A DNA stretch of 64,000 bases from Aminobacter anthyllidis (GTDB lineage: Bacteria > Pseudomonadota > Alphaproteobacteria > Rhizobiales > Rhizobiaceae). The notes beneath the pieces were generated by a model. It saw only the letters and a list, made by a program, of their open reading frames with translations, was not told the origin of the DNA and did not search any database. Below are positions 13,987-23,723 of this stretch, piece by piece (position 1 is the stretch's first letter; each line of letters starts with the position of its first letter). The translations under genes were made by a program, and so were the position numbers. Where the stretch lies: NCBI RefSeq assembly GCF_018555685.1, contig NZ_JAFLWW010000002.1:310001-374000 (forward strand). Direction: 5' to 3'.

Positions 13987-16292
13987 TGCTGCCGTGCCGC
14001 CTCTATCGCTGCCCAGATGCGCAACGGCGTCGCGGGCATTTCAATGTGGGTGATGCCGTAGGCGCGATAAAGCGCATCGGTCACCGCGTTGAGTGCCGCC
14101 GGCGTGGCGCCGATGGTGCCGGCCTCGCCCGCGCCCTTCATGCCCATGGCATTGGTGGTCGAAGGCACGTTGCGCGTCTCGAAATGAAAGGACGGTACGC
14201 TGTCGGCGCGCGGCATGGCGTAGTCCATGAAGCTGGCCGTCAGGAGTTGGCCGTCCTCGCTGTAGACCGCCGCCTCCTGTAATGCCTGGCCGATGCCCTG
14301 GACGACGCCGCCATGAACCTGGCCGGCGAGCAGGATTGGATTCACCGTGACGCCGAAATCGTCGACGATGGTGTAGGCGATCACCTCTGTCGTGCCGGTC
14401 TCAGGATCGATCTCGACTTCGCAGATATGGGTGCCGTTGGGATAGGTCGCTTCGTCCTGAACAAATTCACCCATCGCCTTGAGATCATCGGGATTTTTCG
14501 CCGCTGCATGGAGATCGGCGAAAGCCATGGCGCGGTCGGTGCCGACGATGCGCGCCTCGCCATTGCCGAGTTCGATATCGGCGGCAGCGGCCTCCAGTTC
14601 GTCGGCCGCGATCTTCTTCAGCTTGTCGGCGAGTGCCGCGCCGGCGCGGGAGGCAGAGACGCCTCCGAGCGGAATGGAGCGCGAACCGCCGGTGCCGCCG
14701 CCCTTGGCAAGCTGGTCGGTATCGCCCTGGTGAACGCTGATCTTTTCGACGTCGAGATTGAGTTTTTCCGAGACGAACTGGGCGTAAGCAGTGGCATGGC
14801 CCTGGCCGTTGGACTGGGTGCCGATGAACACCGAAACGGTGCCGTCGGCATTGAGCTCGACCCGCGCCGGCTCGGAGCCGGCAAAGGCGCAGGCCTCGAT
14901 GTAGGTTGCCATGCCGATGCCGCGAATCTTGCCCTGTTCCTTCGCATCCGCAAGCCGATTAGCGAAGCTGGCCCAGCCGGCACGCGCCATCGACAGATCC
15001 ATGTGCGCCTGGAACTCGCCGACGTCGTAGAGCCTGCCGGTCTGCGTGCGGTACGGGAACTGCTCGGGCCGGATGAAGTTGCGGCGGCGGATTTCGTCGA
15101 CCGACAGGCCCAGATCGCGGGCGCAGGCATCGGCGAGCTTCTCGACCAGGAGGGCTGCTTCCGGACGCCCTGCCCCACGGTAGGCATCGACAGGACAGGT
15201 GTTGGTGTAGACACCCAGGATCGTCACGTCGAGCGCCTGGATATCGTAGACGCCGGTCGACATGCTGGCGCCGATATGGGCGATAACAGGACCATATTGC
15301 GAGATATAGGCGCCGAGATTGGAGAGCAGTTCGACGCGCAGGCCGAGGAAGCGGCCGTCCTTGTCCATGGCCATCTCGGCCTTGACGACATTGTCGCGTC
15401 CTTGCGCATCGGTAAGGAAATGCTCGGTGCGGTCGCTGGCCCATTTGACCGGCCGGCCAAGCCGCTTGGCGGCTTCCAGCACCAGCGCATGCTCGCGATA
15501 GACAAAGGCCTTGGTGCCGAACCCGCCACCGACATCCGGGGTGACGACACGCAGCTTGTCGGCGCCGATGCCGAAGACCTGGCCGGTCAGCACGGTGCGC
15601 ATCGAATGAACGCCTTGCGAGCCGGTGGTGAGTACGAAGCGGTCTTCGTCGTCACGCCATTCGCCGATCGCCGAGCGCGGCTCCATGTAGTTGCAGATCA
15701 GGCGGTTGTTGATGAACTCGACGCTGGTGACGTGATCGGCCCTGGCAAAGGCGCTGTCGGTCCTGGCCTTGTCGCCGAGATGGTAGGTGAAGGCGCGATT
15801 GGTGCCGAGTTCGGGCCAGACCAGCGGCGCCTCGTCGTCAAGCGCGGTCGCGGTGTTGGCGGCGGCGTCCTCGCCGTCATAGTCGACCTCGATCAGTTCG
15901 GCGGCGTCCTGGGCGAGCGCGCGGCTGTCGGCGACAACGAATGCAACCGCATCGCCGACATAATGGACCCGGTCCCGGCATAGGATCGGGATATCGCGGG
16001 TCGGCGCACGGGTGCCGTCGGGCTGCTTTTGCATGACTGTCGATTTGAGTGCGCCGAGATGGGCAACATCAGCGCCGGTCAGCACCAGCCGCACGCCAGG
16101 TGCCGCGCGGGCGTCATCAAGGGAGCCGACGGTGAAGCTGGCCTTGGCGACAGGCGAGCGCAAGACATAGCCGTGGAGCTGGGACGCCGGTGCGATGTCA
16201 TCGGTATAGCGGCCCATGCCGGTGATGAAAGCACCGTCCTCGACGCGCAACACGGACGCGCCCATTCCGAATTTCGGCGTGACGATTGTCAT
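13983..16292 (-). CDS. Orphan molybdenum hydroxylase large subunit (xanthine dehydrogenase/CoxL-like, form II)
   Basis: 769 residues, full length for the molybdopterin-cytosine-dinucleotide subunit. Starts with GASVLRVEDGAFITGMGRYTDDI; has TPDVGGGFGTKAFVYREHAL, the active-site loop AYRGAGRPEAALLVEKL (form II, not the CO-dehydrogenase Cys loop), GTQSNGQGHATAYAQFVSEKL, the GGTGGSRSIPLGG segment and MGMKGAGEAGTIGATPA with the catalytic Glu. Partners carrying 2Fe-2S (CoxS) and FAD (CoxM) are absent from this window, unlike normal CoxMSL operons. Coupled to a DMT transporter. Oxidises an unknown heterocycle or aldehyde, probably with subunits made elsewhere. Confidence 0.92.
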   Translation of the reverse strand: MTIVTPKFGMGASVLRVEDGAFITGMGRYTDDIAPASQLHGYVLRSPVAKASFTVGSLDDARAAPGVRLVLTGADVAHLGALKSTVMQKQPDGTRAPTRDIPILCRDRVHYVGDAVAFVVADSRALAQDAAELIEVDYDGEDAAANTATALDDEAPLVWPELGTNRAFTYHLGDKARTDSAFARADHVTSVEFINNRLICNYMEPRSAIGEWRDDEDRFVLTTGSQGVHSMRTVLTGQVFGIGADKLRVVTPDVGGGFGTKAFVYREHALVLEAAKRLGRPVKWASDRTEHFLTDAQGRDNVVKAEMAMDKDGRFLGLRVELLSNLGAYISQYGPVIAHIGASMSTGVYDIQALDVTILGVYTNTCPVDAYRGAGRPEAALLVEKLADACARDLGLSVDEIRRRNFIRPEQFPYRTQTGRLYDVGEFQAHMDLSMARAGWASFANRLADAKEQGKIRGIGMATYIEACAFAGSEPARVELNADGTVSVFIGTQSNGQGHATAYAQFVSEKLNLDVEKISVHQGDTDQLAKGGGTGGSRSIPLGGVSASRAGAALADKLKKIAADELEAAAADIELGNGEARIVGTDRAMAFADLHAAAKNPDDLKAMGEFVQDEATYPNGTHICEVEIDPETGTTEVIAYTIVDDFGVTVNPILLAGQVHGGVVQGIGQALQEAAVYSEDGQLLTASFMDYAMPRADSVPSFHFETRNVPSTTNAMGMKGAGEAGTIGATPAALNAVTDALYRAYGITHIEMPATPLRIWAAIEAARQQ

Positions 16293-16440
16293 ATCTGCCT
16301 CGTGAGGATTGGTGGGGAGCGCAGCGAATGTGCGGTCGCGAACAGTTTTGCCGAGGGGGCGTTTCGTGTAAAGAGCAGCGGCCGCATATTTATTCTACCA
16401 GCGCGCACCAAGCGTTTGCAGTCGACAGGAAGGCCACCAC

Positions 16441-19086
16441 ATGCGCACTGACACTGGACAGGTGTTTCGTCTCGAAGACTACCGGCCCAGCGACTACCTG
16501 ATCCCTGAGACCGAACTCGATTTCCGGCTTGGCGATGAGAGCACATTGGTGGTGGCGCGGCTGACGATCGAGCGGCGCCCCGGCGTCGAAAAACCGGTGC
16601 AGCTCGAACTCGACGGCGACGGCTTGACACTGCGCCGCATCGAGATCGATGGCGAAGCGCTCGACGCGGCCGACTTCGACGCAACGCCCGACCGGCTGGT
16701 CATCTACAATCCACCCGCGTCCGGCCGCTTCAAGCTTCTGATCGAAACCGAGCTCGCGCCATCGGCAAACGCTGCGCTGATGGGACTTTATCGCTCGAGC
16801 AAGGTCTATTGCACGCAATGCGAGGCGGAGGGCTTCCGCCGCATCACCTATTTCCTCGACCGGCCCGACATCCTGTCGGTTTACACGGTCCGCATCGAGG
16901 CACTGCGTTCGGAAGCGCCTTTGCTTCTCTCGAACGGCAATCCAGTCGAGGCCGGCGACCTCGAAGAGGGCTGGCATTTCGCCGTTTGGCACGACCCCTT
17001 CCCCAAGCCGTCCTATCTGTTTGCGCTCGTCGCCGGCGACCTCGGCTGCATCAAGGACCGTTTCGTCACCGCCTCGGGCAAATCGGTCGAGCTCGGCATC
17101 TATGTCGAGCACGGCAAGGAGAACCAGGCCGGCTACGCCATGGATTCGCTGCGCCGCTCGATGAAATGGGACGAAGAGGTGTTCGGCTGCGAATACGACC
17201 TCGACGTCTTCAACATCGTCGCCGTTTCCGATTTCAACATGGGCGCGATGGAGAACAAGGGCCTCAACATCTTCAACGACAAGTACGTGCTTGCCGACGA
17301 GGAGACCGCGACCGATGCCGATTTCGCCAATATCGAGGCGATCATCGCGCATGAGTACTTCCACAATTGGACTGGCAACAGAATCACTTGCCGCGACTGG
17401 TTCCAGCTCTGCCTGAAGGAAGGGCTGACGGTTTTCCGCGATCACGAATTCTCCGCCGACCAGCGTTCGCGGCCGGTCAAGCGCATCGCCGAGGTGCGCA
17501 CGTTGCGCGCGCACCAGTTCCCCGAGGACCAGGGGCCGCTGGCTCATCCCGTCCGCCCCCGGCGCTACCGCGAGATCAACAATTTCTACACGCCGACGGT
17601 CTACGAGAAGGGCTCGGAAGTGGTGCGGATGATCCGCACCATACTGGGCGCCGAGACATTCCGCCGGGGCATGGATCTCTATTTCGAGCGCCATGACGGC
17701 GATGCGGCCACGATCGAGGATTTCCTCAAGGTGTTCGAGGAGGTTTCGGACCGCGACCTGTCGCAGTTCGCGCTCTGGTATCATCAGGCCGGCACGCCCA
17801 ATCTGAGCGTGACGACCACGCACAACACCGCGACGGCCAAATTCACCATCGAGCTTGAGCAATCGGTACCGCCGACACCGTCGGAAAGCCGCAAGCGCCT
17901 GATGCACATTCCGCTCGCCTTCGGCCTTGTCGGCGCCGACGGCAAGGACATGGCGTTCTCAAGCGTCGAAGGCGCGACCGTCGAGGATGGCGTCATCCAC
18001 GTCCGCAAGCGCAAGCATGTCGTGACCTTCGAGGGTGTGACCGAGCGGCCAGTCTTGTCGCTCAACCGTGGTTTCTCGGCGCCGATCACGCTCAGCATCG
18101 AGCAGCGGCCGGAAGACCAGATTTTCCTCGCCTCGCATGAGGGCGACGCATTCTCGCGCTGGCAGGCGTTCAATACGCTCCTGACCGATGCGACCATCGC
18201 GGCGTTCAAGAGCATCCTCGGCGGCAAGCAGCCGGCATTCAGCGCCGACCTGACCGGACTTGCCGGGCGCATTGCCGGCGACGGTTCGCTTGAGCATGCG
18301 TTCCGGGCGCTGGCGCTCGCCCTGCCCGGCGAAGCCGACATTGCCCGCGAGATCGGCAAGAACATCGACCCGGACGCGGTCTTTGCCGGGCGCGAGGCGC
18401 TGGCGCGGGAAATCGCCAATGGCAATAGCGGAGTCTTTTCGCAGCTTTACGAGGATTTGCGCATGTCGGGCTCCTTCTCGCCCGATGCCGCCAGTGCGGG
18501 TCGCCGCGCCTTGCGCAACACGCTGCTGGACTATCTGGCAATCCTTCCGGACGGTAACAAGCGCGCGGCCGCCCATTTCGGCTCCGCGACCAACATGACC
18601 GACCGTGCAGCAGCCCTTGCCGTGCTTGCGCATCGCCATGCCGGCACAGCGGAAGCCAAGGACGCGCTGGCCGAATTCGACAAGCGCTACCGCGGCGACC
18701 CGCTGGTCATGGACAAGTGGTTCATGATCCAGGCGACAGCCCCAGGCGCGGCGACTGTCGATGCGGTGCGCGCGCTGACCGAGCATCCAGCCTTCTCGAT
18801 CGCCAATCCCAACAGGGTGCGTTCGCTGATCGGCGGCTTCGCGAGCGCCAACCAGACCGGCTTCCACCGCGCCGACGGTGCCGGTTATGCCTTGTTCACC
18901 GAGATGGTGCTGACGGTGGAAAAGCGGAACCCGCAGGTTGCCGCGCGCCTGGCCACCGCGCTCAGGTCATGGCGGTCCCTCGAACCAAAGCGCCAGGCCA
19001 AGGCACGCGATGCATTGCTGTCGATGCAAGCCAAGGAGGGCCTTTCGGCCGACCTGCGCGACATCATCGAGCGCACGCTGGCCTGA
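16441..19086 (+). CDS. pepN: Aminopeptidase N
   Basis: 881 residues, matching E. coli-type PepN, a cytoplasmic M1 zinc aminopeptidase that finishes protein turnover. Visible: YCTQCEAEGFRRITYFLDRPD in the substrate-entry domain, GAMEN (268-272) that recognises the free N-terminus, HEYFHNWTGNRI (zinc ligands His304, His308) followed by LKEGLTVFRDHEFS with the third ligand, and YTPTVYEKGSEVVRM with the transition-state Tyr. The C-terminal helical half is complete. AGGAAGG lies upstream of the ATG. Monocistronic with a hairpin after the stop. Confidence 0.97.
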   Translation: MRTDTGQVFRLEDYRPSDYLIPETELDFRLGDESTLVVARLTIERRPGVEKPVQLELDGDGLTLRRIEIDGEALDAADFDATPDRLVIYNPPASGRFKLLIETELAPSANAALMGLYRSSKVYCTQCEAEGFRRITYFLDRPDILSVYTVRIEALRSEAPLLLSNGNPVEAGDLEEGWHFAVWHDPFPKPSYLFALVAGDLGCIKDRFVTASGKSVELGIYVEHGKENQAGYAMDSLRRSMKWDEEVFGCEYDLDVFNIVAVSDFNMGAMENKGLNIFNDKYVLADEETATDADFANIEAIIAHEYFHNWTGNRITCRDWFQLCLKEGLTVFRDHEFSADQRSRPVKRIAEVRTLRAHQFPEDQGPLAHPVRPRRYREINNFYTPTVYEKGSEVVRMIRTILGAETFRRGMDLYFERHDGDAATIEDFLKVFEEVSDRDLSQFALWYHQAGTPNLSVTTTHNTATAKFTIELEQSVPPTPSESRKRLMHIPLAFGLVGADGKDMAFSSVEGATVEDGVIHVRKRKHVVTFEGVTERPVLSLNRGFSAPITLSIEQRPEDQIFLASHEGDAFSRWQAFNTLLTDATIAAFKSILGGKQPAFSADLTGLAGRIAGDGSLEHAFRALALALPGEADIAREIGKNIDPDAVFAGREALAREIANGNSGVFSQLYEDLRMSGSFSPDAASAGRRALRNTLLDYLAILPDGNKRAAAHFGSATNMTDRAAALAVLAHRHAGTAEAKDALAEFDKRYRGDPLVMDKWFMIQATAPGAATVDAVRALTEHPAFSIANPNRVRSLIGGFASANQTGFHRADGAGYALFTEMVLTVEKRNPQVAARLATALRSWRSLEPKRQAKARDALLSMQAKEGLSADLRDIIERTLA

Positions 19087-19098
19087 TCCGGAGCGCGG

Positions 19099-19133
19099 GG
19101 AATTTCAGTCAGGCCGGCCCGAGCTGAGATTCC
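19099..19133 (+). terminator. Hairpin downstream of pepN
   Basis: GGAATTTCAG pairs with CTGAGATTCC (9 of 10 bases) around a GC-rich loop, 13 bases after the pepN stop, followed by CTTTCCC rather than a clean T-tract. A plausible terminator. Confidence 0.45.
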
Positions 19134-19205
19134 GCTTTCCCGGGATAGTGCGGCGGCTTTCAAAATCTGGAGGCCGCTGTCTGGCCCGCGCAAAACGCCA
19201 CACCC

Positions 19206-19293
19206 GATTCAGCTGCTTTTTAGCCGAACTTTAATCTTTTTCGCCCGCCCCACTGGACAAGGCGAATCAGCTTTGATTCTTTAGTGACGATTC
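19206..19293. promoter_or_regulatory. Cluster of four GANTC (CcrM) sites upstream of pleC-like gene
   Basis: GATTC/GAATC occurs at 19206-19210, 19264-19268, 19275-19279 and 19289-19293, four sites in 88 bases, in the 264-base region before the kinase gene. CcrM methylates GANTC in Rhizobiales and Caulobacter, and promoters dense in these sites are often cell-cycle timed. The surrounding sequence is AT-rich and promoter-like. Confidence 0.5.
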
Positions 19294-19350
19294 GGATGTT
19301 CGGCGTATGCCGGATCGACCTACCAGGAAACGGGATTTGGGGAGCCATTT

Positions 19351-21681
19351 ATGGCCAAGGCGGACGCGTGGGGCGCGCCCGATGAGATTGCATTTGGCCG
19401 TCGCAGGCAGGCGCGGAGCGCTGGCCTTTCAGGCAATGCACGTCTCATCGCCGAACCCGCATATCGTCGGCTGCTGGCGGCTGAACCCCTGCTCCGCCGT
19501 TCGATCCCCACGCTGATCGTCGTCTTCCTGATCATCGTGGCCGGCACGCGCGTGCTGAACTTGCTGGCAATGCGCGACGACGTCGAGCGCAACGCCAAGG
19601 CGATCCTGGCGCTCTCCGCCAGCGAACTGGTCAACTCGCTGATGGTAGGCGCGACCACCGAGAGGCCGCTGGCCGCCGCGAGCCAGGACCTGCTCGAACG
19701 CACCAGCCAGCAAGGCACGCTCAGCCGCAGCCACGTCATCGCGCTGACCGACCAGAATTTCCGCATCGTCGCAGTCAGCCCGCAATCGACAGGCTGGCAG
19801 GGCCAGTCGCTCGACGCCCTGGTCTCGGGCGGGCAGCCGCTGTTCATGTTCGGCGACCGTGCCGGTGTGATGGACGTTCGCATCGGCGGTCAGGACTGGC
19901 TGGCAGCCGTCAGCATCGCCGACGACAAGCGCGCCGCGGCCGCGGCCATGGTGCCACAGGACGCCGTGTTCGCCGAATGGCGCAAGACCGTATCGCTCAA
20001 CGTCGCGCTGTTCGTCCTGACCGCCGGCATGCTGATCATCATCCTCTACGCCTATTTCAGCCAGGCGGCGCGCGCCCAGGCCGCCGACAGCATTTACTTG
20101 CAGGCGCATGAACGCATCGACCTGGCGCTCGTGCGCGGCAAATGCGGGCTCTGGGACTGGGACATGGTGCGCGGCAAGATGTACTGGTCGCGCTCGATGT
20201 ACGAGTTGCTCGGCTACGAGGCCTGCGAGGCGATGCTGTCGTTTGGCGAGGTCGCGCGCATCATCCACCCCGAAGACGGCGACCTGTTCGACCTGGCCAA
20301 CCAGGTGATCATGCGCGAGGTCGATCATATCGACCGCGTGTTCCGCATGCGCCATGCCGACGGCCGCTGGGTCTGGATGCGGGCCCGCGCCCAGGTTGTC
20401 GATCGGGAGGCTCCCGAAATCCAGATGACCGGCATTGCCGTCGACATCACCGAGCAGCGCCACCTCGCCTTACGCTCGGAGGCGGCCGACCAGCGGCTCA
20501 GGGCGGCGATCGAAAACATCACCGAATCCTTCGTGCTGTGGGATGCCAACGGGCGCCTGGTGATGTGCAATTCGAAGTACCAGCACGACAACGGGCTGAA
20601 CGACCGCGACGTGCTGCCGGGGACCGCACGCGAGGACATCGAGGAGCGCATGGTCGCCTTCGCTTCCGAGCGTCGGCTTGCCAGCGCAAACGGCCCGCGT
20701 GCCGGCGCAACCTACGAACGCCAGCTCGCCGACGGACGCTGGCTGCAGGTCAACGAACTCACCACGCGCGATGGCGGCATGGTGTCGGTCGGTTCCGATA
20801 TCACCCAGATCAAGCAGCACCAGGACAAGCTGATGGAGAGCGAGCGCCGGCTGATGGCGACGATCCACGACCTCAGCCTGGCCCGCCGCTCGGAAGAGGA
20901 ACGCTCGGACGAGCTTGTCGAACTCAACCGTAAATACATGCGGGAAACCGAGCGCGCAGAGGCCGCCAACCGCGCCAAGTCGGAATTCCTCGCCAACATG
21001 TCGCACGAGCTCCGCACTCCGCTCAACGCGGTCATCGGCTTTTCGGAGCTGATGGAAGGGCGCCTGTTCGGCCCGATGGGCTCGCCGCGCTACGAGGAAT
21101 ATGCCCGCGACATCAACTCCAGCGGCAAGTACCTGCTGGGTGTCATCAACGACATCCTCGACATGTCGAAGATCGAGGCCGGCCAGTTCTCCATGGACCG
21201 CGAGGAGATCGACCTCTGCCCACTGATCCGCGAAACCGTCAGGGTGGTTTCGCTGCAGGCAGCGCAGAAGTCGATCACCGTCGAGACGCAGATCGCCGAT
21301 TCCATGACGCTGTTCGCCGACCGGCGCGCGGTCAAGCAGATCGTCATCAACCTTCTGTCCAACGCGGTGAAATTCACCGGCGAAGGCGGGCGCATTTCGG
21401 TGCGGGCGCGCAATGCCTCGGGCGCGCTCACGCTCAGCATCGAAGACAATGGCTGCGGCATTCCCAAACATGCGCTGGGCAAGCTCGGCCGGCCGTTCGA
21501 GCAGGTGCAGAACCAGTTCTCCAAGAACCACGCGGGCTCGGGCCTCGGCCTCGCCATCTCGCGCTCGCTGGCCGAACTGCACGGCGGCGCGCTGAAGATC
21601 AGGTCGACCGAAGGCGTCGGCACGATCGTGTCGGTGCGCATCCCGGTGAAGAAGGTCGAGCGGCTGGCCAAGGCCGCCTGA
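19351..21681 (+). CDS. pleC: PAS sensor histidine kinase, PleC-like cell-cycle kinase/phosphatase
   Basis: 776 residues. One membrane helix at about 52-73, an extracytoplasmic domain to about 213, a second helix (about 214-234), then two PAS domains (about 255-370 and 380-487), a coiled linker, the HisKA domain with NMSHELRTPLNAVIGFSELM (His552) and an ATPase domain with NLLSNAVKFT, EDNGCGIP and GSGLGLAISRSLAELHGG. The segment RLFGPMGSPRYEEYARDI then INDILDMSKIEAGQ is typical of the PleC/DivJ/PdhS kinases that act on DivK and PleD. Position between pepN and glnE fits the Sinorhizobium pleC locus as I recall it. The gene name is inference. Confidence 0.7.
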   Translation: MAKADAWGAPDEIAFGRRRQARSAGLSGNARLIAEPAYRRLLAAEPLLRRSIPTLIVVFLIIVAGTRVLNLLAMRDDVERNAKAILALSASELVNSLMVGATTERPLAAASQDLLERTSQQGTLSRSHVIALTDQNFRIVAVSPQSTGWQGQSLDALVSGGQPLFMFGDRAGVMDVRIGGQDWLAAVSIADDKRAAAAAMVPQDAVFAEWRKTVSLNVALFVLTAGMLIIILYAYFSQAARAQAADSIYLQAHERIDLALVRGKCGLWDWDMVRGKMYWSRSMYELLGYEACEAMLSFGEVARIIHPEDGDLFDLANQVIMREVDHIDRVFRMRHADGRWVWMRARAQVVDREAPEIQMTGIAVDITEQRHLALRSEAADQRLRAAIENITESFVLWDANGRLVMCNSKYQHDNGLNDRDVLPGTAREDIEERMVAFASERRLASANGPRAGATYERQLADGRWLQVNELTTRDGGMVSVGSDITQIKQHQDKLMESERRLMATIHDLSLARRSEEERSDELVELNRKYMRETERAEAANRAKSEFLANMSHELRTPLNAVIGFSELMEGRLFGPMGSPRYEEYARDINSSGKYLLGVINDILDMSKIEAGQFSMDREEIDLCPLIRETVRVVSLQAAQKSITVETQIADSMTLFADRRAVKQIVINLLSNAVKFTGEGGRISVRARNASGALTLSIEDNGCGIPKHALGKLGRPFEQVQNQFSKNHAGSGLGLAISRSLAELHGGALKIRSTEGVGTIVSVRIPVKKVERLAKAA

Positions 21682-21684
21682 GCA

Positions 21685-23073
21685 TCAAGGCGCTTCCGGC
21701 AGCCGGGCCTCGATGAACTCCAGCGGCCGCGTGCTCGCCGGCGGATCGAGGTTGGAAAGCGAAACCAGCACGTAGCCCAGCCTGGGGAAGATATGCAGGT
21801 CGCCGCTCATGCCGGGCGCGCCGCCATTGTGGCCAAAGCCTTTCCAGTTGCCCTCGCCGACAACGGCAAAACCAAAGCCGAACATCGGGAACTGCGTGCT
21901 GGTCGCCAGATCGAGCATCGCCTTGGAAACGAGCTTGCCGGCTTGGAGCGCCTCAGCGAAACGCCAGAGATCACCAACAGTCGAGTAGCCACCGCCGGCG
22001 GAGGTGCCACGCCACGGCAGGGTGTCGGTGTTGGGCACAAGCTTGCCGCCCTGGTTGAGGTAGCCGATGGAACGCCCCGGTACCGGCTCGGTTTCAGGCA
22101 GCGAGCCTGTCGACATCATGCCGGCCGGCGCGAACACGTTCTTCCTGACATAATCCTCGTAGCTCATCCCGCTGGCCTTCTCGATCAGCGCACCGAGTAG
22201 GATGAAGCCGTAGTTCGAGTAACGCTGCCCGGCGCCCGGCGCGAACAGCGGCGCGCGCTTGCCATAGAGCGCGATGTAGTCGTCGATCGTGCGCAGGTTG
22301 AGCCGGTTCTTGTCGAACTCGGAACCGAAGATGTCGCCGGTGCCGCCGGTGTGGGTGAGCAAGTTGCGCACTGTCACCTTTTTGGCGATGTCCTTGCTGG
22401 GGTAGCTGGACAGATATGTACCGATGGGCTCATCCAGCCCAAGCTTTCCGGCTTCGACAAGCTGCAGCACCGCCACCGCCGTGAACATCTTGTTCATCGA
22501 GCCTATGCGGAATTTGGTGTCGACAGTCACGGGCAGCTTGCGCTCCCGGTCGGCTAGTCCCCATGCCTTCTCCAGTACGACCTTGCCGTCCTTGGCGATC
22601 AGCAACGCACCGGAGAAGCTGTCGGCTGCCGCTGCCTCATCCTGATGCTTCACCAAGGCTGCGACCGCATCAGCCAGGGGCAGCCGCTTGGCGCCAAGGC
22701 CGGCGGGGGGCATGACCGGATCGAGCTTGAAGCGGCTAAGCTTAGGTTCGGCATCGGCACTCAAGCCGAGCTCCAGCCGCGCGAAACGATCGCCGGCTTT
22801 TTCCCTGAGGATGGCGACAAGGGTGGTGGCATCGCTCTGCTCCACCTTGACCAGCTCAAAGCCGCCGGTCTGCTCGCGCAGGGGCCCCATTCCGGCGATC
22901 GGATCCCTGGGCCGGTAAGTGCGGTCGAATGCCTCGGCCTTGGCCGGGTCGCCCGTGTTGAGCGCTTCCAGCAATTCGGCGAGCACCCTGCCCGGCGGCG
23001 TGGGCGGCAACGCCGCTTGGGCCAAAGCGGCAGTGGAAATGAACAGCGAGAGAATGGCAACGATCCAACCCAT
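21685..23073 (-). CDS. Exported serine hydrolase, beta-lactamase/class C PBP family
   Basis: 462 residues with a signal peptide (1-20, ending AALA). The N-terminal 120 residues form an extra NTF2-like region (LLEALNTGDPAKAEAFDRTY), followed by the class C fold: FRIGSMNKMFTAVAVLQL carries the SxxK nucleophile, RYSNYGFILLGALIEK the YxN motif, and GHNGGAPGMSGDLHIF the HxG region replacing KTG. This type usually hydrolyses esters or D-amino peptides rather than beta-lactams. The ATG at 23073 has AAAGGAG upstream and opens the signal peptide, so longer versions of the frame are rejected. Convergent with the pleC-like gene, three bases apart. Confidence 0.88.
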   Translation of the reverse strand: MGWIVAILSLFISTAALAQAALPPTPPGRVLAELLEALNTGDPAKAEAFDRTYRPRDPIAGMGPLREQTGGFELVKVEQSDATTLVAILREKAGDRFARLELGLSADAEPKLSRFKLDPVMPPAGLGAKRLPLADAVAALVKHQDEAAAADSFSGALLIAKDGKVVLEKAWGLADRERKLPVTVDTKFRIGSMNKMFTAVAVLQLVEAGKLGLDEPIGTYLSSYPSKDIAKKVTVRNLLTHTGGTGDIFGSEFDKNRLNLRTIDDYIALYGKRAPLFAPGAGQRYSNYGFILLGALIEKASGMSYEDYVRKNVFAPAGMMSTGSLPETEPVPGRSIGYLNQGGKLVPNTDTLPWRGTSAGGGYSTVGDLWRFAEALQAGKLVSKAMLDLATSTQFPMFGFGFAVVGEGNWKGFGHNGGAPGMSGDLHIFPRLGYVLVSLSNLDPPASTRPLEFIEARLPEAP

Positions 23074-23153
23074 GGCAGCACTCCTTTGTCGGAGGCGAGC
23101 AAAGGCCGGCTTGATTGCGGCAAGGTTGCGCGAAGCAGTGTCCGGACAAAACA

Positions 23154-23186
23154 AAACCTCCCGGAGAGGCAATCTCCGGGAGGTTT
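23154..23186 (-). terminator. Strong terminator after EF-hand gene
   Basis: A perfect 14-bp stem (AAACCTCCCGGAGA with TCTCCGGGAGGTTT) and a 5-base loop. On the minus strand it follows the EF-hand stop by 18 bases and runs into TTTTGTTTTG. It separates this gene from the serine hydrolase gene downstream. Confidence 0.9.
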
Positions 23187-23204
23187 GTAGGCGTCGTGTC
23201 GGCG

Positions 23205-23657
23205 CTAGCGCTTGCCGTTGCCGCCGCGCCAGTGGCGAGCAGGCATCTCGTCCTGGACGATCTTGCCGTCGTCGTTGCGGTCGAGCAGCGCGAAGAGCTT
23301 CTTCTGCCGCGACTCGATCTCGGCCTTGGTCAGTTCACCATCGCCATTGGTGTCGAAACGCTTGATCAGACGTTCGGCCATGCGCTCGGCACGCATGCGC
23401 TGGATCTGGTCCGCCACCTCGGCGACGGTGATCTTGCCGTCGGAGTTTTCGTCGGCATCGACCAGCCGCGTGTTCATGGCGGCGGCGAACTCCTCGAAAG
23501 TGACGTCACCGCTCTTGTCGGCGTCGGCCCGCTCGAAGCGCATCTGCGGCTTCATGTTCTGGCCGCGCGGTCCCTGCTGGTTCGCCGCGAAGGCGGAGGT
23601 GCCGGCCGTGCCGGCGAGGGCGAGAAAGGCGATGGCGATCCTGGTTGACTTGCTCAT
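23205..23657 (-). CDS. Periplasmic EF-hand calcium-binding protein
   Basis: 150 residues with a signal peptide (about 1-24, SAFA). Four EF-hand loops are visible: DADKSGDVTFEE (about 45), DENSDGKITVAE (about 68), DTNGDGELTKAE (about 101) and DRNDDGKIVQDE (about 125), each with Asp/Asn at positions 1, 3, 5 and Glu at 12, so all look able to bind calcium. Likely a periplasmic calcium sensor or buffer. Lies 66 bases downstream of glnE and ends in a strong terminator, so it may form the end of that operon or have its own promoter. Confidence 0.88.
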   Translation of the reverse strand: MSKSTRIAIAFLALAGTAGTSAFAANQQGPRGQNMKPQMRFERADADKSGDVTFEEFAAAMNTRLVDADENSDGKITVAEVADQIQRMRAERMAERLIKRFDTNGDGELTKAEIESRQKKLFALLDRNDDGKIVQDEMPARHWRGGNGKR

Positions 23658-23723
23658 GGGGTTTCTCCTGTTGCATCGACACCCCCGATGCTGATCGAAG
23701 CTCAGATGCGGCGTCCCACCGCC

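Noticed and set aside
14313-15983. 556-codon plus-strand open frame opposite the molybdenum hydroxylase gene
   Set aside because: Composition artefact of codon bias; low-complexity Asp/Val/Gly-rich translation and no recognisable family.
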